Origin: Leifsonia shinshuensis
GTDB taxonomy: Bacteria; Actinomycetota; Actinomycetes; Actinomycetales; Microbacteriaceae
Assembly (NCBI RefSeq): GCF_022606355.1
Contig: NZ_JAHHZQ010000001.1
Span: 310,001-374,000 of the forward strand
Direction: 5' to 3'
DNA: 64,000 nucleotides
Shown here: positions 54,964 through 62,629 of the stretch, one piece after another
Layout of the letters: each line of letters begins with the position of its first letter
Numbering within the stretch: the first letter of the stretch is position 1
The notes under the pieces: model-generated
The model's input: the letters and a program-made list of their open reading frames with translations, nothing else
Database searches by the model: none
What the model was told of the DNA's origin: nothing
Translations under genes and position numbers: made by a program

Positions 54964-55806
54964 TCAGTGGAGGAGGGTGCCGTCTTTGGCCAGCACGTTC
55001 TTCTCCCCCGCCTCGATCGGCACCGTGAACCGGTTCTGGGCGGGCGGCAGCGGGCAGTTGAAGTTGTAGCTGAACGCGCACGGCGGCAGTACCGCGAGGT
55101 TGAAGTCCAGCGTGACCGTGCCGTCGTCGTTCGGAACGACGAAGAGGAAGCGGCCGACGGAGTAGGTGCTCTCGCCGTTCGTGGAATCCGCGAACACGAG
55201 CTGCAGCGCGCGGCCCGCCTTGAAGGCGGCGAGGTTGTAGTCGACGCCGTCTTTGGTGAACGTGATCTCTCCGGGGATCACCATGTCGCGGCTGGCACCG
55301 TCGTCTTTGAGGTGCTCGAAGCCGACGGTCTTGCCGCCCTCGATCGGCGAGAACGTGGCCCGGATGATCCACTCGGGGTTGAACGGGAACGCGTCGATCG
55401 AGCCGAACCGCTGGATGTCGTCGGACTGCGCGTCCCACACGCGCAGGGCGTACTCGCCCTGCTCGCTCGCGATGACGAAACCGGTGAGCGTGTCGCTGAA
55501 GCGGATCGCCGATGGGTTCGCGTCGTCCTTGCCGCGCACGATAGCCGAGCCGTCGACCAGTACCTCGTCCACGAACACGTTGTCAGTGGCGGCGGCGGTG
55601 ACGCGGAGACCGGACTGGCCCTGCGGCAGCGGAGACCACAGGCCGGGAACACCCCAGACGGGCTGTTCGGACGCCGGGTCGCCCGTGATCCACTGCGTGT
55701 TGACCAGCGCCAGGTTGCCCTGCGGCGCGGTGACGGCCTGCTCGCGGCGAGCGTGGTAGCGGGCGAGGACCGCGTCGGGATCGGCGGGGGCTGCGGTGTC
55801 GGTCAT
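54964..55806 (-). CDS. DUF1684 domain-containing protein
   Basis: ATG 55806 (GGAG upstream) gives 280 residues. The sequence has NTQWITGDPASEQPVWGVPG, YALRVWDAQ, RATFSPIEGG and the signature VLPPCAFSYNFNCPLPPAQNR, typical of DUF1684, a widespread family of unknown function. It has no signal peptide. Confidence 0.9.
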   Translation of the reverse strand: MTDTAAPADPDAVLARYHARREQAVTAPQGNLALVNTQWITGDPASEQPVWGVPGLWSPLPQGQSGLRVTAAATDNVFVDEVLVDGSAIVRGKDDANPSAIRFSDTLTGFVIASEQGEYALRVWDAQSDDIQRFGSIDAFPFNPEWIIRATFSPIEGGKTVGFEHLKDDGASRDMVIPGEITFTKDGVDYNLAAFKAGRALQLVFADSTNGESTYSVGRFLFVVPNDDGTVTLDFNLAVLPPCAFSYNFNCPLPPAQNRFTVPIEAGEKNVLAKDGTLLH

Positions 55807-55909
55807 GGTCTCCATCCTCTGTCAGATCGATAGCGACAACCAAGCGCGACACTCCCCCATTCCCGGCGCGGGCACGCCCCGAGACCGGTGCGCGGGCGCC
55901 CGACCCGGC

Positions 55910-57598
55910 TCACTTCGCCTCGCCGTAGCTGTCGACGATCGCCGCCGTCACCGGGAAGTCGACGGGGAATTCGCCGAACAGCAGTCGGCCTGCCGAGGCG
56001 GCCGAGGCGGTGACGGCCTCCGCGACGGCGTGGGCCCGCTCCGTGGGTGTGTGCACGATGACCTCGTCGTGCAGGAAGTACACCAGGTGCGGCCCTGCCG
56101 TGAACGGCGCTCCGGGCGGTGCGAGCGCAGCGAGTCGGTTGCGCAGCTCCGCCATCCAGCACAGCGCCCACTCCGCCGCGCTCGCCTGCACGACGAAGTT
56201 GCGGGTGAAGCGGCCCCAGTCGCGCGCCTGTGTGCGCGCACGACGCTCCTCGGCCGGTGTCGACTCGGCCCCGGAAGCCGCCTCCTGCGCACTGTGCCAG
56301 CTCCGGCCGGGCGGCGGCGAGCTGCGCCCGAGTCGGGAGGTCACGATGCCGCCGTTCTCGCCCGTGCGAGCGGCGTCCTCCACGAGTCTGACGGCGCGGG
56401 GAAACGCGCGGGCGAGTCGCGGCATGAGCCGCCCGCTGTCGCCGGTGGTCGCGCCGTACATGGCGCCGAGCATCGCCACTTTCGCCTGGGCGCGCTCGGC
56501 GACGGCACCGGTCGCCACGATTCCGGCGTACAGGTCGCGTCCGCGGCCCGCCGCGGCCATCGCGGTGTCGGCCGCGAGCCCGGTGAGGATGCGCGGCTCG
56601 AGTTGGGCGGCATCCGCCACCACCAGCTTCCAGCCGGGGTCGGCGACCACCGCGCCCCGCACCTCCTTCGGGAGCTGGAGTGCGCCCCCGCCACGGGTGG
56701 CCCACCGGCCCGTGACGACCCCGCCGGGGATGTAGTCGGGCCGGAACCGGCCGTCGGCCACCCAGGTGTCGAGCCACGCCCAGCCGTTCGCCGAGTGGAG
56801 GCGGGACAGCTTCTTGTAGCGCAGCAGTGGCGCGATGGCGGGGTGTTCGAGCTCCCGGAGCTCCCACGACCGCGTGGAGGTGACCATCAGGCCGGCGCGC
56901 TGGAGGGCCTTGAGCACCTCTGGCGGGCTGTCCGGATTCAGCGAGGGGGCGTTGAGGAGTTCACGGAGCTGCGTCGTCAGCTGCTCCATGATCTCGGGGC
57001 GGCCGTACCGAGGTCGCGGGCCGAGCACCGCAGTCAGGAGTTCGTCGTGCCGCTCGACGCTGTACGGGAGGCCGGCGTACTGCATCTCGGCGGCGATCAG
57101 GGCGCCTGCCGACTCCGCGGCCAGGAGCAGCCGGAGTCGCGCGGGCTCAGCACTCGCGGCCACGGCATCCTGCTGCAGCGCGAACTCGGTCAGGGCCGAC
57201 GGCGGGTCCGACGCAGGCGGGGGCTCGAACTCGAAGAGGGTGGTGTGCTCACCGTCCGACTCCGACTCGTCGAGCGCCGGCCGGTGGTCCCACGCGCTGC
57301 CTGCGGCTTTCGCCAGGGCTGTCGCCGCGCTCAGCGTAGACGCTCGCAGGATGGCGTGGCCGAGGGTCAGGTCGTGGCAGCGCTCCACGGTCACTCCGCT
57401 CGCGAGAAGCGGTGGGTACCACGAGCGCGTGTCGCTCCAGACCCAGCGCGGGCGGGCGCCCGGGGCGGACTCCTCGGCGCTCACGAAGGCTGCGAGCTCC
57501 CCCACCGGCATCGTGAGCGGTTCGCCTGGCTCCCCCGCATCCTCGATACGCGTCGCGGCGACGGCGCCGCGACGGGAGTGTTCGAGGACGATATGCAT
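55910..57598 (-). CDS. Family A DNA polymerase (bifunctional exonuclease/polymerase-like)
   Basis: The 562-residue protein has the family A motifs: motif A LVVADAAQLEPRILTG (Asp kept, the usual Tyr-Ser replaced by Ala-Ala), motif B RAQAKVAMLGAMYGATTG, and motif C FLHDEVIVHTP. RRYKKLSRLHSANGW-like and PEYIPGG-type thumb/finger features (YKKLSRLHSANGWAW, ATRGGGALQLPKEV) are present. The N-terminal third is exonuclease-like in length but lacks clear DEDD residues. It is shorter than PolA and has no 5' nuclease domain. A role in DNA repair is inferred. Confidence 0.87.
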   Translation of the reverse strand: MHIVLEHSRRGAVAATRIEDAGEPGEPLTMPVGELAAFVSAEESAPGARPRWVWSDTRSWYPPLLASGVTVERCHDLTLGHAILRASTLSAATALAKAAGSAWDHRPALDESESDGEHTTLFEFEPPPASDPPSALTEFALQQDAVAASAEPARLRLLLAAESAGALIAAEMQYAGLPYSVERHDELLTAVLGPRPRYGRPEIMEQLTTQLRELLNAPSLNPDSPPEVLKALQRAGLMVTSTRSWELRELEHPAIAPLLRYKKLSRLHSANGWAWLDTWVADGRFRPDYIPGGVVTGRWATRGGGALQLPKEVRGAVVADPGWKLVVADAAQLEPRILTGLAADTAMAAAGRGRDLYAGIVATGAVAERAQAKVAMLGAMYGATTGDSGRLMPRLARAFPRAVRLVEDAARTGENGGIVTSRLGRSSPPPGRSWHSAQEAASGAESTPAEERRARTQARDWGRFTRNFVVQASAAEWALCWMAELRNRLAALAPPGAPFTAGPHLVYFLHDEVIVHTPTERAHAVAEAVTASAASAGRLLFGEFPVDFPVTAAIVDSYGEAK

Positions 57599-57694
57599 CG
57601 CTCCATTGTCATCGCCGCCACCGACATGGAGCACTTCTCCAGCCCCATATGTAAAATCTGAACTAAATACACGCATTATTGAGGGGACGTGGTC

Positions 57695-59962
57695 ATGAAG
57701 CCGAACCGCCGAGGCGCCCTCGACACCCCGTTCAGTCGCAGGACCGCCGTGACCGCAGGAGCCTGGAGCGTTCCCGCGATCGTCGCCACGGTGTCATCCC
57801 CGGCGTACGCTGCGTCCGCCGTCGGTGCGCTGAGCATCCGGGCCCCCGCGTCGGTCGTCAACGGCGTGCCCGCCACGGTCACGCTGAGCTATGTCGAGGC
57901 TGACATGATGAGCGGAGTCGCCATCCAGGTGACGCTCGGCGGGCGACTCGCCTTCGTGGGCGGCGGCGGCGACGGCGTCTTCACCACCGACGCCGCAGGT
58001 CGGATCGTGTTCGACATCGTGGGCTCGTACAGCGGCACGATCGCCGCGGCGGTCGTCGGCCGCCCCCACCTGGCGGCGGAGGCCTCGGTCTCGGTCACCG
58101 ATGCGCTGGTCGTCACGGATGCGGTGTCGCAGCTGGTCCTTCGCGTTCAGCCACCAGCGGAGGAGGCCCGGCTGCTGGAGAATCGCCAGTTCGCGCACAG
58201 CGATCTCCAGCCGACCGGCCGATACGCGCGGGCGGGCGAGACGTTGCAGCTCACGACGGAGTACGGCGCCGCTGAGCTGGCGGTGGGTCTCTGGGGGGTC
58301 CACGCCGGCCACAACGGTGGCGTCGACGTCGGCGTGTACGTCGTGCCGGGATCCGGTGAGGGCGCTACCGTGCCGGCGCCCCGGGACGGGATGGTCTTCG
58401 TGGTCCACACGGGAGCGGCACCACAGTCGGCGCGGGTCACGGGCGGCACCGCCGTGCCGACCTTCATCGGCGGCAGGACGTCGCTGGCGGACTTCACCCA
58501 GCAGCTGACCAGGCGGTCCGGTGCGCCCTTCGTGGAGCTGATCGCCGACCACATGTTCGGCGACTTCCGCTACGCCACTGTCGCCGCTTGCGCCGACCGG
58601 GTCCCGCAGGTCGTCGCAGACTGGGACACCGTGGTCGCAGAGACCAATCGCGTCTACGGCCTGCGCTCCGACTACGGAGGGGTCGCCCACAAGCACGCGC
58701 ACCGCATCCACATCGCGAACCCGGACAGGGGCGTGGGGTATGCGAGTGCGACCCGGTTCCGCATCTCCTTCCAGAACGACACCGGAGCGGGCGGCGACCT
58801 CTTCCGCCTCGACCGAAGCGGACTCTGGGGGCTCTGGCACGAGGTCGGCCACACGTACCAGACGCCTCTCTACACGTGGCCCGGCCTGGGCGAGGTCACG
58901 GTCAACATCTCCGCTCTCGCGATCCAGGAGGCCGGCGGCTGGAAATCGCGCCTCGACACGAGCGGGTACCGCGCGATGCTCACCGCGTTCCGCAGCACGC
59001 CGCAGGAGAGTCGCGGTTACGACGGCATCACCGACGAATTCCTCAAAGTCCTGATGTTCGACCAGCTCCGCAGAGCCTTCGGCGAGGACTTCTACCCCCG
59101 GCTCAGTCAGGAGCTCCGCGTCGCCCGGGCGACGGGGGCGCTCCTCGGGGAGCCGCAGCAGGCCTTCATGCGCCTGTCGTCGCGGGTGGCCGGGCGGGAT
59201 CTGTCCCGGTTCTTCGGCGAGTGGGGTCTGACGGCCGACGCCGAGACTGCGGCGACCTTCGCCCGGTATCCGAAGGTCGAGGCCGCGATCTGGGACTCTG
59301 TCGACCGCACGACCGATCCGCACGTGGACGGCGTCGTCTCGTACTCGGTGCCGACCGGGTCCCTGTCCGGGGCGACGGCACGCGCGGTCCTCGGACTGTC
59401 GGACGTCCCCGGTCTGACCGTGACCGACCTGCGGGACACACTGCCGACGAGAACGGTCGTGCGGGAGGCGACGCCCGTCAGCGTCGGCGGCTCGCCGCTG
59501 GTGGCCCGATTCGCCGCCCTGCTGCGCAACAGCGCCGGCATCCCGAATGCGCTGCTCGGGACCGCGGAACTGCTGCGCGGAACGTCGTTCGAGTTCCAGG
59601 GCATCAGTGACCATGTGGCGGCGTGGATCGCGCTCGACCCGTCCACCGGCCGGCTCCGCGCAGGGAGCACCGGTTCGCGGTCCTCGATCCACTCCTACTT
59701 CGCCGGAGAGCAGTACTTCGGCGTGACGGTCTTCTCGGCGGATGGCGGAGAGGCCGCGTGCGGTCGGGCGAACGGTGACGAGAACGCCGATCGCTTCGCG
59801 TCCGCCTTGGAGGGCACCCGCGTCTCCGTCGGTGACATCGTCGCGGTCGAACACCGTGAGCCGAGCCGACTCCTGCGCTGGGATGAGGGCGTTCCGCAAT
59901 CCGCGTCGACGGCGATCTCCCAGCGGTATCGCGTCGAATCGGGACGTCTCCTCCCCCTGTGA
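57695..59962 (+). CDS. Tat-exported M60-like metallopeptidase with C-terminal carbohydrate-binding-like domain
   Basis: ATG 57695 (GAGGGGAC upstream) gives 755 residues. The N-terminus has a twin-arginine motif (FSRRTAV), a hydrophobic core and an AYA-A cleavage site near residue 39. A beta-sandwich region (45-145) precedes the peptidase domain. The zinc motif HEVGH is at 382-386, with the distal Glu at 400 (GEVTVNIS), the M60/enhancin gluzincin arrangement. The C-terminal part (FEFQGISDHVAAWIALD, YFAGEQYFGVTVFS) resembles the mucin/carbohydrate-binding domain. M60 enzymes cleave glycoproteins such as mucins. No membrane anchor is seen. Confidence 0.88.
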   Translation: MKPNRRGALDTPFSRRTAVTAGAWSVPAIVATVSSPAYAASAVGALSIRAPASVVNGVPATVTLSYVEADMMSGVAIQVTLGGRLAFVGGGGDGVFTTDAAGRIVFDIVGSYSGTIAAAVVGRPHLAAEASVSVTDALVVTDAVSQLVLRVQPPAEEARLLENRQFAHSDLQPTGRYARAGETLQLTTEYGAAELAVGLWGVHAGHNGGVDVGVYVVPGSGEGATVPAPRDGMVFVVHTGAAPQSARVTGGTAVPTFIGGRTSLADFTQQLTRRSGAPFVELIADHMFGDFRYATVAACADRVPQVVADWDTVVAETNRVYGLRSDYGGVAHKHAHRIHIANPDRGVGYASATRFRISFQNDTGAGGDLFRLDRSGLWGLWHEVGHTYQTPLYTWPGLGEVTVNISALAIQEAGGWKSRLDTSGYRAMLTAFRSTPQESRGYDGITDEFLKVLMFDQLRRAFGEDFYPRLSQELRVARATGALLGEPQQAFMRLSSRVAGRDLSRFFGEWGLTADAETAATFARYPKVEAAIWDSVDRTTDPHVDGVVSYSVPTGSLSGATARAVLGLSDVPGLTVTDLRDTLPTRTVVREATPVSVGGSPLVARFAALLRNSAGIPNALLGTAELLRGTSFEFQGISDHVAAWIALDPSTGRLRAGSTGSRSSIHSYFAGEQYFGVTVFSADGGEAACGRANGDENADRFASALEGTRVSVGDIVAVEHREPSRLLRWDEGVPQSASTAISQRYRVESGRLLPL

Positions 59963-60042
59963 GAGTGCGCCGATCGACGCAGCATCCGCTATAGTGAGCA
60001 ACGCTCATATCGTGACGATGCCGACCCGAAAGGCGATTCGCG

Positions 60043-60378
60043 ATGACCGAATACCTGCACGACTCCCAGGGCGTCTGGATCGCGTTCCGGACGGACCCGC
60101 GGGCGCGCTTCCTCTTCAACCCCGACGGCGACTGGATCGGCTGGTTCCCCTGGGACGACGGCGATGTCGTGACACCCGGCGGAACGTACCTCGGCACGGT
60201 GCACGGCGATCGGCTGTTCGCCGACGTCGGCCGGCCGTACCGCGGCGATCCGGGATATCCGGGCGCGCCGGGCTACCCCGGGGCGGCGCCGTATCCGGGC
60301 GCCGGGAGCTACTCGGGTCTGCCGTCGGACTGCGACGACGTGCCGAGCGCCCTGCTCTGGCCGCGCATCGCCTCCTGA
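60043..60378 (+). CDS. Small conserved protein, possibly four-fold beta-flower type
   Basis: The 111-residue protein has an N-terminal repeated beta pattern (YLHDSQGVWIAFRT, FLFNPDGDWIGWFPWDDG, VTPGGTYLGTVHGDRLF) and a Gly/Pro/Tyr-rich tail (GDPGYPGAPGYPGAAPYPG). The first part fits the small beta-flower fold described for short bacterial proteins, but I am not certain. GAAAGGCG lies upstream, and TATAGT at 59989-59994 is a good -10 candidate. Confidence 0.75.
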   Translation: MTEYLHDSQGVWIAFRTDPRARFLFNPDGDWIGWFPWDDGDVVTPGGTYLGTVHGDRLFADVGRPYRGDPGYPGAPGYPGAAPYPGAGSYSGLPSDCDDVPSALLWPRIAS

Positions 60379-60408
60379 GCGCCGCGTCGAGCAGGCGGCG
60401 CCGGTCCG

Positions 60409-60867
60409 TCAGCCGGCCAGCGCCGTCAACCGTGACCGCAGCTCGGGCCAGGATGCGCCGAAACCGGGATGCAGCGGCAGGTCGGTCACGTGCGGCACGG
60501 CCACCCAGCGCAGCTCGATGCTCTCGACGTCGGCCATGTGCGGCTCGAAGGCCTTGACCGCCTGAGCGACGACGGTGGTGTACGACCAGAACCCGAGGTC
60601 GAGCACACTCGTGAACAGGACTTCGACGGCGTCGGCGGGCACCGCGGCCTCCTCAGCGGCTTCGCGCAGCGCACCCTCCACAGCGGTCTCGCCCTCGTGA
60701 CGGGCGCCCCCGGGAAGCCCCCAGGTGCCCCCGAAGTGGCTCCAGTCCGCGCGATGCTGCAGCAGCACGCCGCGACGCAGATCGTGCACGAGCAGCCCCG
60801 CGGCGCCGAAGCGGCCCCAGAACCGTTCGCCGTTCGGACCTTCCACCCACGCGTCGCCGGAGTTCAC
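60409..60867 (-). CDS. Nudix hydrolase
   Basis: The 152-residue protein has an intact Nudix box GGARHEGETAVEGALREAA followed by EEA (about residues 55-77). It hydrolyses nucleoside diphosphates linked to another moiety; the substrate is unknown. GTG 60867 lies 6 nt after a TAACGT box, a leaderless layout, back to back with the K+ channel promoter. Confidence 0.92.
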   Translation of the reverse strand: MNSGDAWVEGPNGERFWGRFGAAGLLVHDLRRGVLLQHRADWSHFGGTWGLPGGARHEGETAVEGALREAAEEAAVPADAVEVLFTSVLDLGFWSYTTVVAQAVKAFEPHMADVESIELRWVAVPHVTDLPLHPGFGASWPELRSRLTALAG

Positions 60868-60873
60868 GTCTCC

Positions 60874-60879
60874 ACGTTA
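60874..60879 (-). promoter_or_regulatory. -10 box for leaderless Nudix mRNA
   Basis: TAACGT on the minus strand, then GGAGAC (6 nt), then GTG 60867. The divergent channel promoter box is 37 bp away. Confidence 0.5.
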
Positions 60880-60916
60880 GCCGCCCGCCAGGGGTGCTGC
60901 GGCCGCACCGCGGTCC

Positions 60917-60922
60917 TAGGGT
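60917..60922 (+). promoter_or_regulatory. -10 box for leaderless K+ channel mRNA
   Basis: TAGGGT, then GTTGCA (6 nt), then ATG 60929. Confidence 0.5.
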
Positions 60923-60928
60923 GTTGCA

Positions 60929-61639
60929 ATGACACTCGAACGTTGGCGCCACCTCACCGAGTGGCCGCTCACCGCCGCCGCCGCGGTGTTCCTCGTCGCC
61001 TACGCCTGGGAGGTCATCGCCGACCTCCACGGTCCGCAGCTCTTCGCCGCAGAAACCGTCATCTGGGCGACCTGGTGCGTGTTCCTGGTCGACTATGCCG
61101 TGTGCCTGGTGCTCGCCCCGCACCGGTGGCGATGGTTCTACACGCACCTGTTCGATCTCGCGATCGTCGTGCTGCCCATGCTGCGCCCGCTACGGCTGCT
61201 GCGGCTGGTCACGATCCTGGCCATCCTGCAGCGGAGCGCGGGCACCGCCTTCCGCGGGCGCGTGCTGGTGTACGTCGCCGGAGCGGGCAGCCTGCTGGTC
61301 TTCACGGCGGCTCTCGCCGCTCTCGACGCCGAGCGCGGCGCTCCGCACGCCCACATCGAGACCTTCCCGCAGGCGGTCTGGTGGGCGTTCGAGACGATCT
61401 CCACCGTCGGCTACGGCGACTACACGCCGGTCACCGACGTCGGCAGGCTGGTCGCCGTCGGCCTCATGATCGGCGGGATCGCCACGCTCGGCATCGTGAC
61501 GGCGACGCTCGCGTCCTGGATCGTCGACCGCGTCGCCCAGACCGAGATCGACACCCGGTCGGCGACGCGCGGTCAGATCCACGATCTCTCCGCGCAGGTC
61601 GCCGAGCTGAAGGCCCTCCTCGAGAAGAAGTCCGCCTGA
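60929..61639 (+). CDS. Potassium channel family protein
   Basis: The 236-residue membrane protein has an S1-S4-like bundle with an Arg-rich stretch (MLRPLRLLRLVTILAILQR, about 80-100), a pore helix (AVWWAFETIS) and the selectivity filter TVGYGD at residues 159-164, then a last helix and a C-terminal coiled coil (about 205-236). This is the six-helix KvAP-like plan. The stop overlaps the next Nudix start (TGATG). Confidence 0.92.
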   Translation: MTLERWRHLTEWPLTAAAAVFLVAYAWEVIADLHGPQLFAAETVIWATWCVFLVDYAVCLVLAPHRWRWFYTHLFDLAIVVLPMLRPLRLLRLVTILAILQRSAGTAFRGRVLVYVAGAGSLLVFTAALAALDAERGAPHAHIETFPQAVWWAFETISTVGYGDYTPVTDVGRLVAVGLMIGGIATLGIVTATLASWIVDRVAQTEIDTRSATRGQIHDLSAQVAELKALLEKKSA

Positions 61640-62115
61640 TGGCCCAGCGCAGCGCCGCGGTCCTCCTGCACCGCGATGGCGACGGCGGGCACGAGGTCTG
61701 GATCGCGCACATGGGCGGCCCGTTCTGGGCACGCAAGGACGAGGGCGCCTGGACGCTACCGAAGGGGATCGTCGAGGAGGGCGACACCGACGAGCTCGCC
61801 GCGGCCCGCCGCGAGTTCGCCGAGGAGATGGGGACGCCCTCCCCCGCCGCCGACTACGTCGCACTCGGCGAGTTCCGGGCGTCGTCCAAGACGTTCGTCG
61901 TGTTCGCGGCCGAGGCGGACTTCGGGCCGATCGAGCTGGCCAGCAACACGTTCGAGCTCGAGTGGCCGCCACGCTCGGGGATCGTGCGGGAGTTCCCCGA
62001 GGTGGACGCCGCCGGCTGGTTCCCGATCGAGACGGCCCGCACGAAACTGGCGAAAGGGCAGCGGCCCATTCTGGATGCGCTGCTGCGCCGTCTGAATGAC
62101 ATCCAAGATCGGTAG
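61639..62115 (+). CDS. Nudix hydrolase
   Basis: The 158-residue protein has AAVLLHRDGDGGHEVWIAHM, WTLPKGIVEEGD and a Nudix box in which the first Glu is replaced by Asp (GIVEEGDTDELAAARRE then FAEEMG). The layout is that of diadenosine-polyphosphate or RNA-cap type Nudix enzymes. The start overlaps the channel stop by one base, so the two genes form an operon. Confidence 0.9.
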   Translation: MAQRSAAVLLHRDGDGGHEVWIAHMGGPFWARKDEGAWTLPKGIVEEGDTDELAAARREFAEEMGTPSPAADYVALGEFRASSKTFVVFAAEADFGPIELASNTFELEWPPRSGIVREFPEVDAAGWFPIETARTKLAKGQRPILDALLRRLNDIQDR

Positions 62116-62176
62116 CGCGCAGAGACCCCGCTCGGACGTATCGTTGGCTGCACGTGCCGGGACGAAGGAGGAGCAG

Positions 62177-62566
62177 GTGGCGACGAAGAAGAAGGCTGAG
62201 AAAGAGGCCGAGAAGGCCCTGATCACCGCGCGGGCCGCGGTCGACGAGGCCCAGCGCCTGGTCAAGAAGCTCGACAAGAAGACCCGCAAAGAGGCGGACG
62301 ACCTGGCCGCAGCGCTCGAACAGGCTGCGAAGGACGCGAAGAAGGCCGTGCAGCGCGCGCGGAAGACCGCGGAGCAGGCGGCGAAGGATGCCAAGCAGAA
62401 GGCGCAGACCGCCAGGGAGAAGGCGCGCACCGCGGCCTCCGTGCCTGCCGCGAGCACCGGCATCCCGACCTTCCGCGATCTGCGCGACCGGGCGAAGGCG
62501 CAGGGCATCCAGGGCTACTCGCGGATGAACAAGGCGCAGCTCCTGCACGCTCTCGGCGAGGGGTAG
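62177..62566 (+). CDS. Lys/Ala-rich coiled-coil protein with Rho N-terminal-like domain
   Basis: GTG 62177 follows GAAGGAGGAG. The 129-residue protein is a long Lys/Ala/Glu helix (about residues 3-90, repeats such as AKDAKKAVQRARKTAEQAAK) ending in a Rho-N/SAP-like fold (FRDLRDRAKAQGIQGYS, MNKAQLLHAL). The composition resembles histone-like nucleoid proteins, and the Rho-N part often binds nucleic acid. A nucleoid or RNA-binding role is inference. Confidence 0.8.
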   Translation: MATKKKAEKEAEKALITARAAVDEAQRLVKKLDKKTRKEADDLAAALEQAAKDAKKAVQRARKTAEQAAKDAKQKAQTAREKARTAASVPAASTGIPTFRDLRDRAKAQGIQGYSRMNKAQLLHALGEG

Positions 62567-62595
62567 GGAGTGACACCCGACGACGGCGTGTTCAC

Positions 62596-62612
62596 CGGCC
62601 GGTAACCGGCCG
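62596..62612. promoter_or_regulatory. Inverted repeat upstream of the peptide synthetase gene
   Basis: CGGCCGGT and ACCGGCCG are perfect 8-bp arms around a single A. The site ends 4 nt before the -10 box and fills the -10/-35 spacer, a usual place for a repressor or activator site. Confidence 0.55.
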
Positions 62613-62616
62613 CTCC

Positions 62617-62622
62617 TACGGT
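62617..62622 (+). promoter_or_regulatory. -10 box for leaderless peptide synthetase mRNA
   Basis: TACGGT, then 7 nt, then GTG 62630. Confidence 0.5.
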
Positions 62623-62629
62623 TGCGGCC

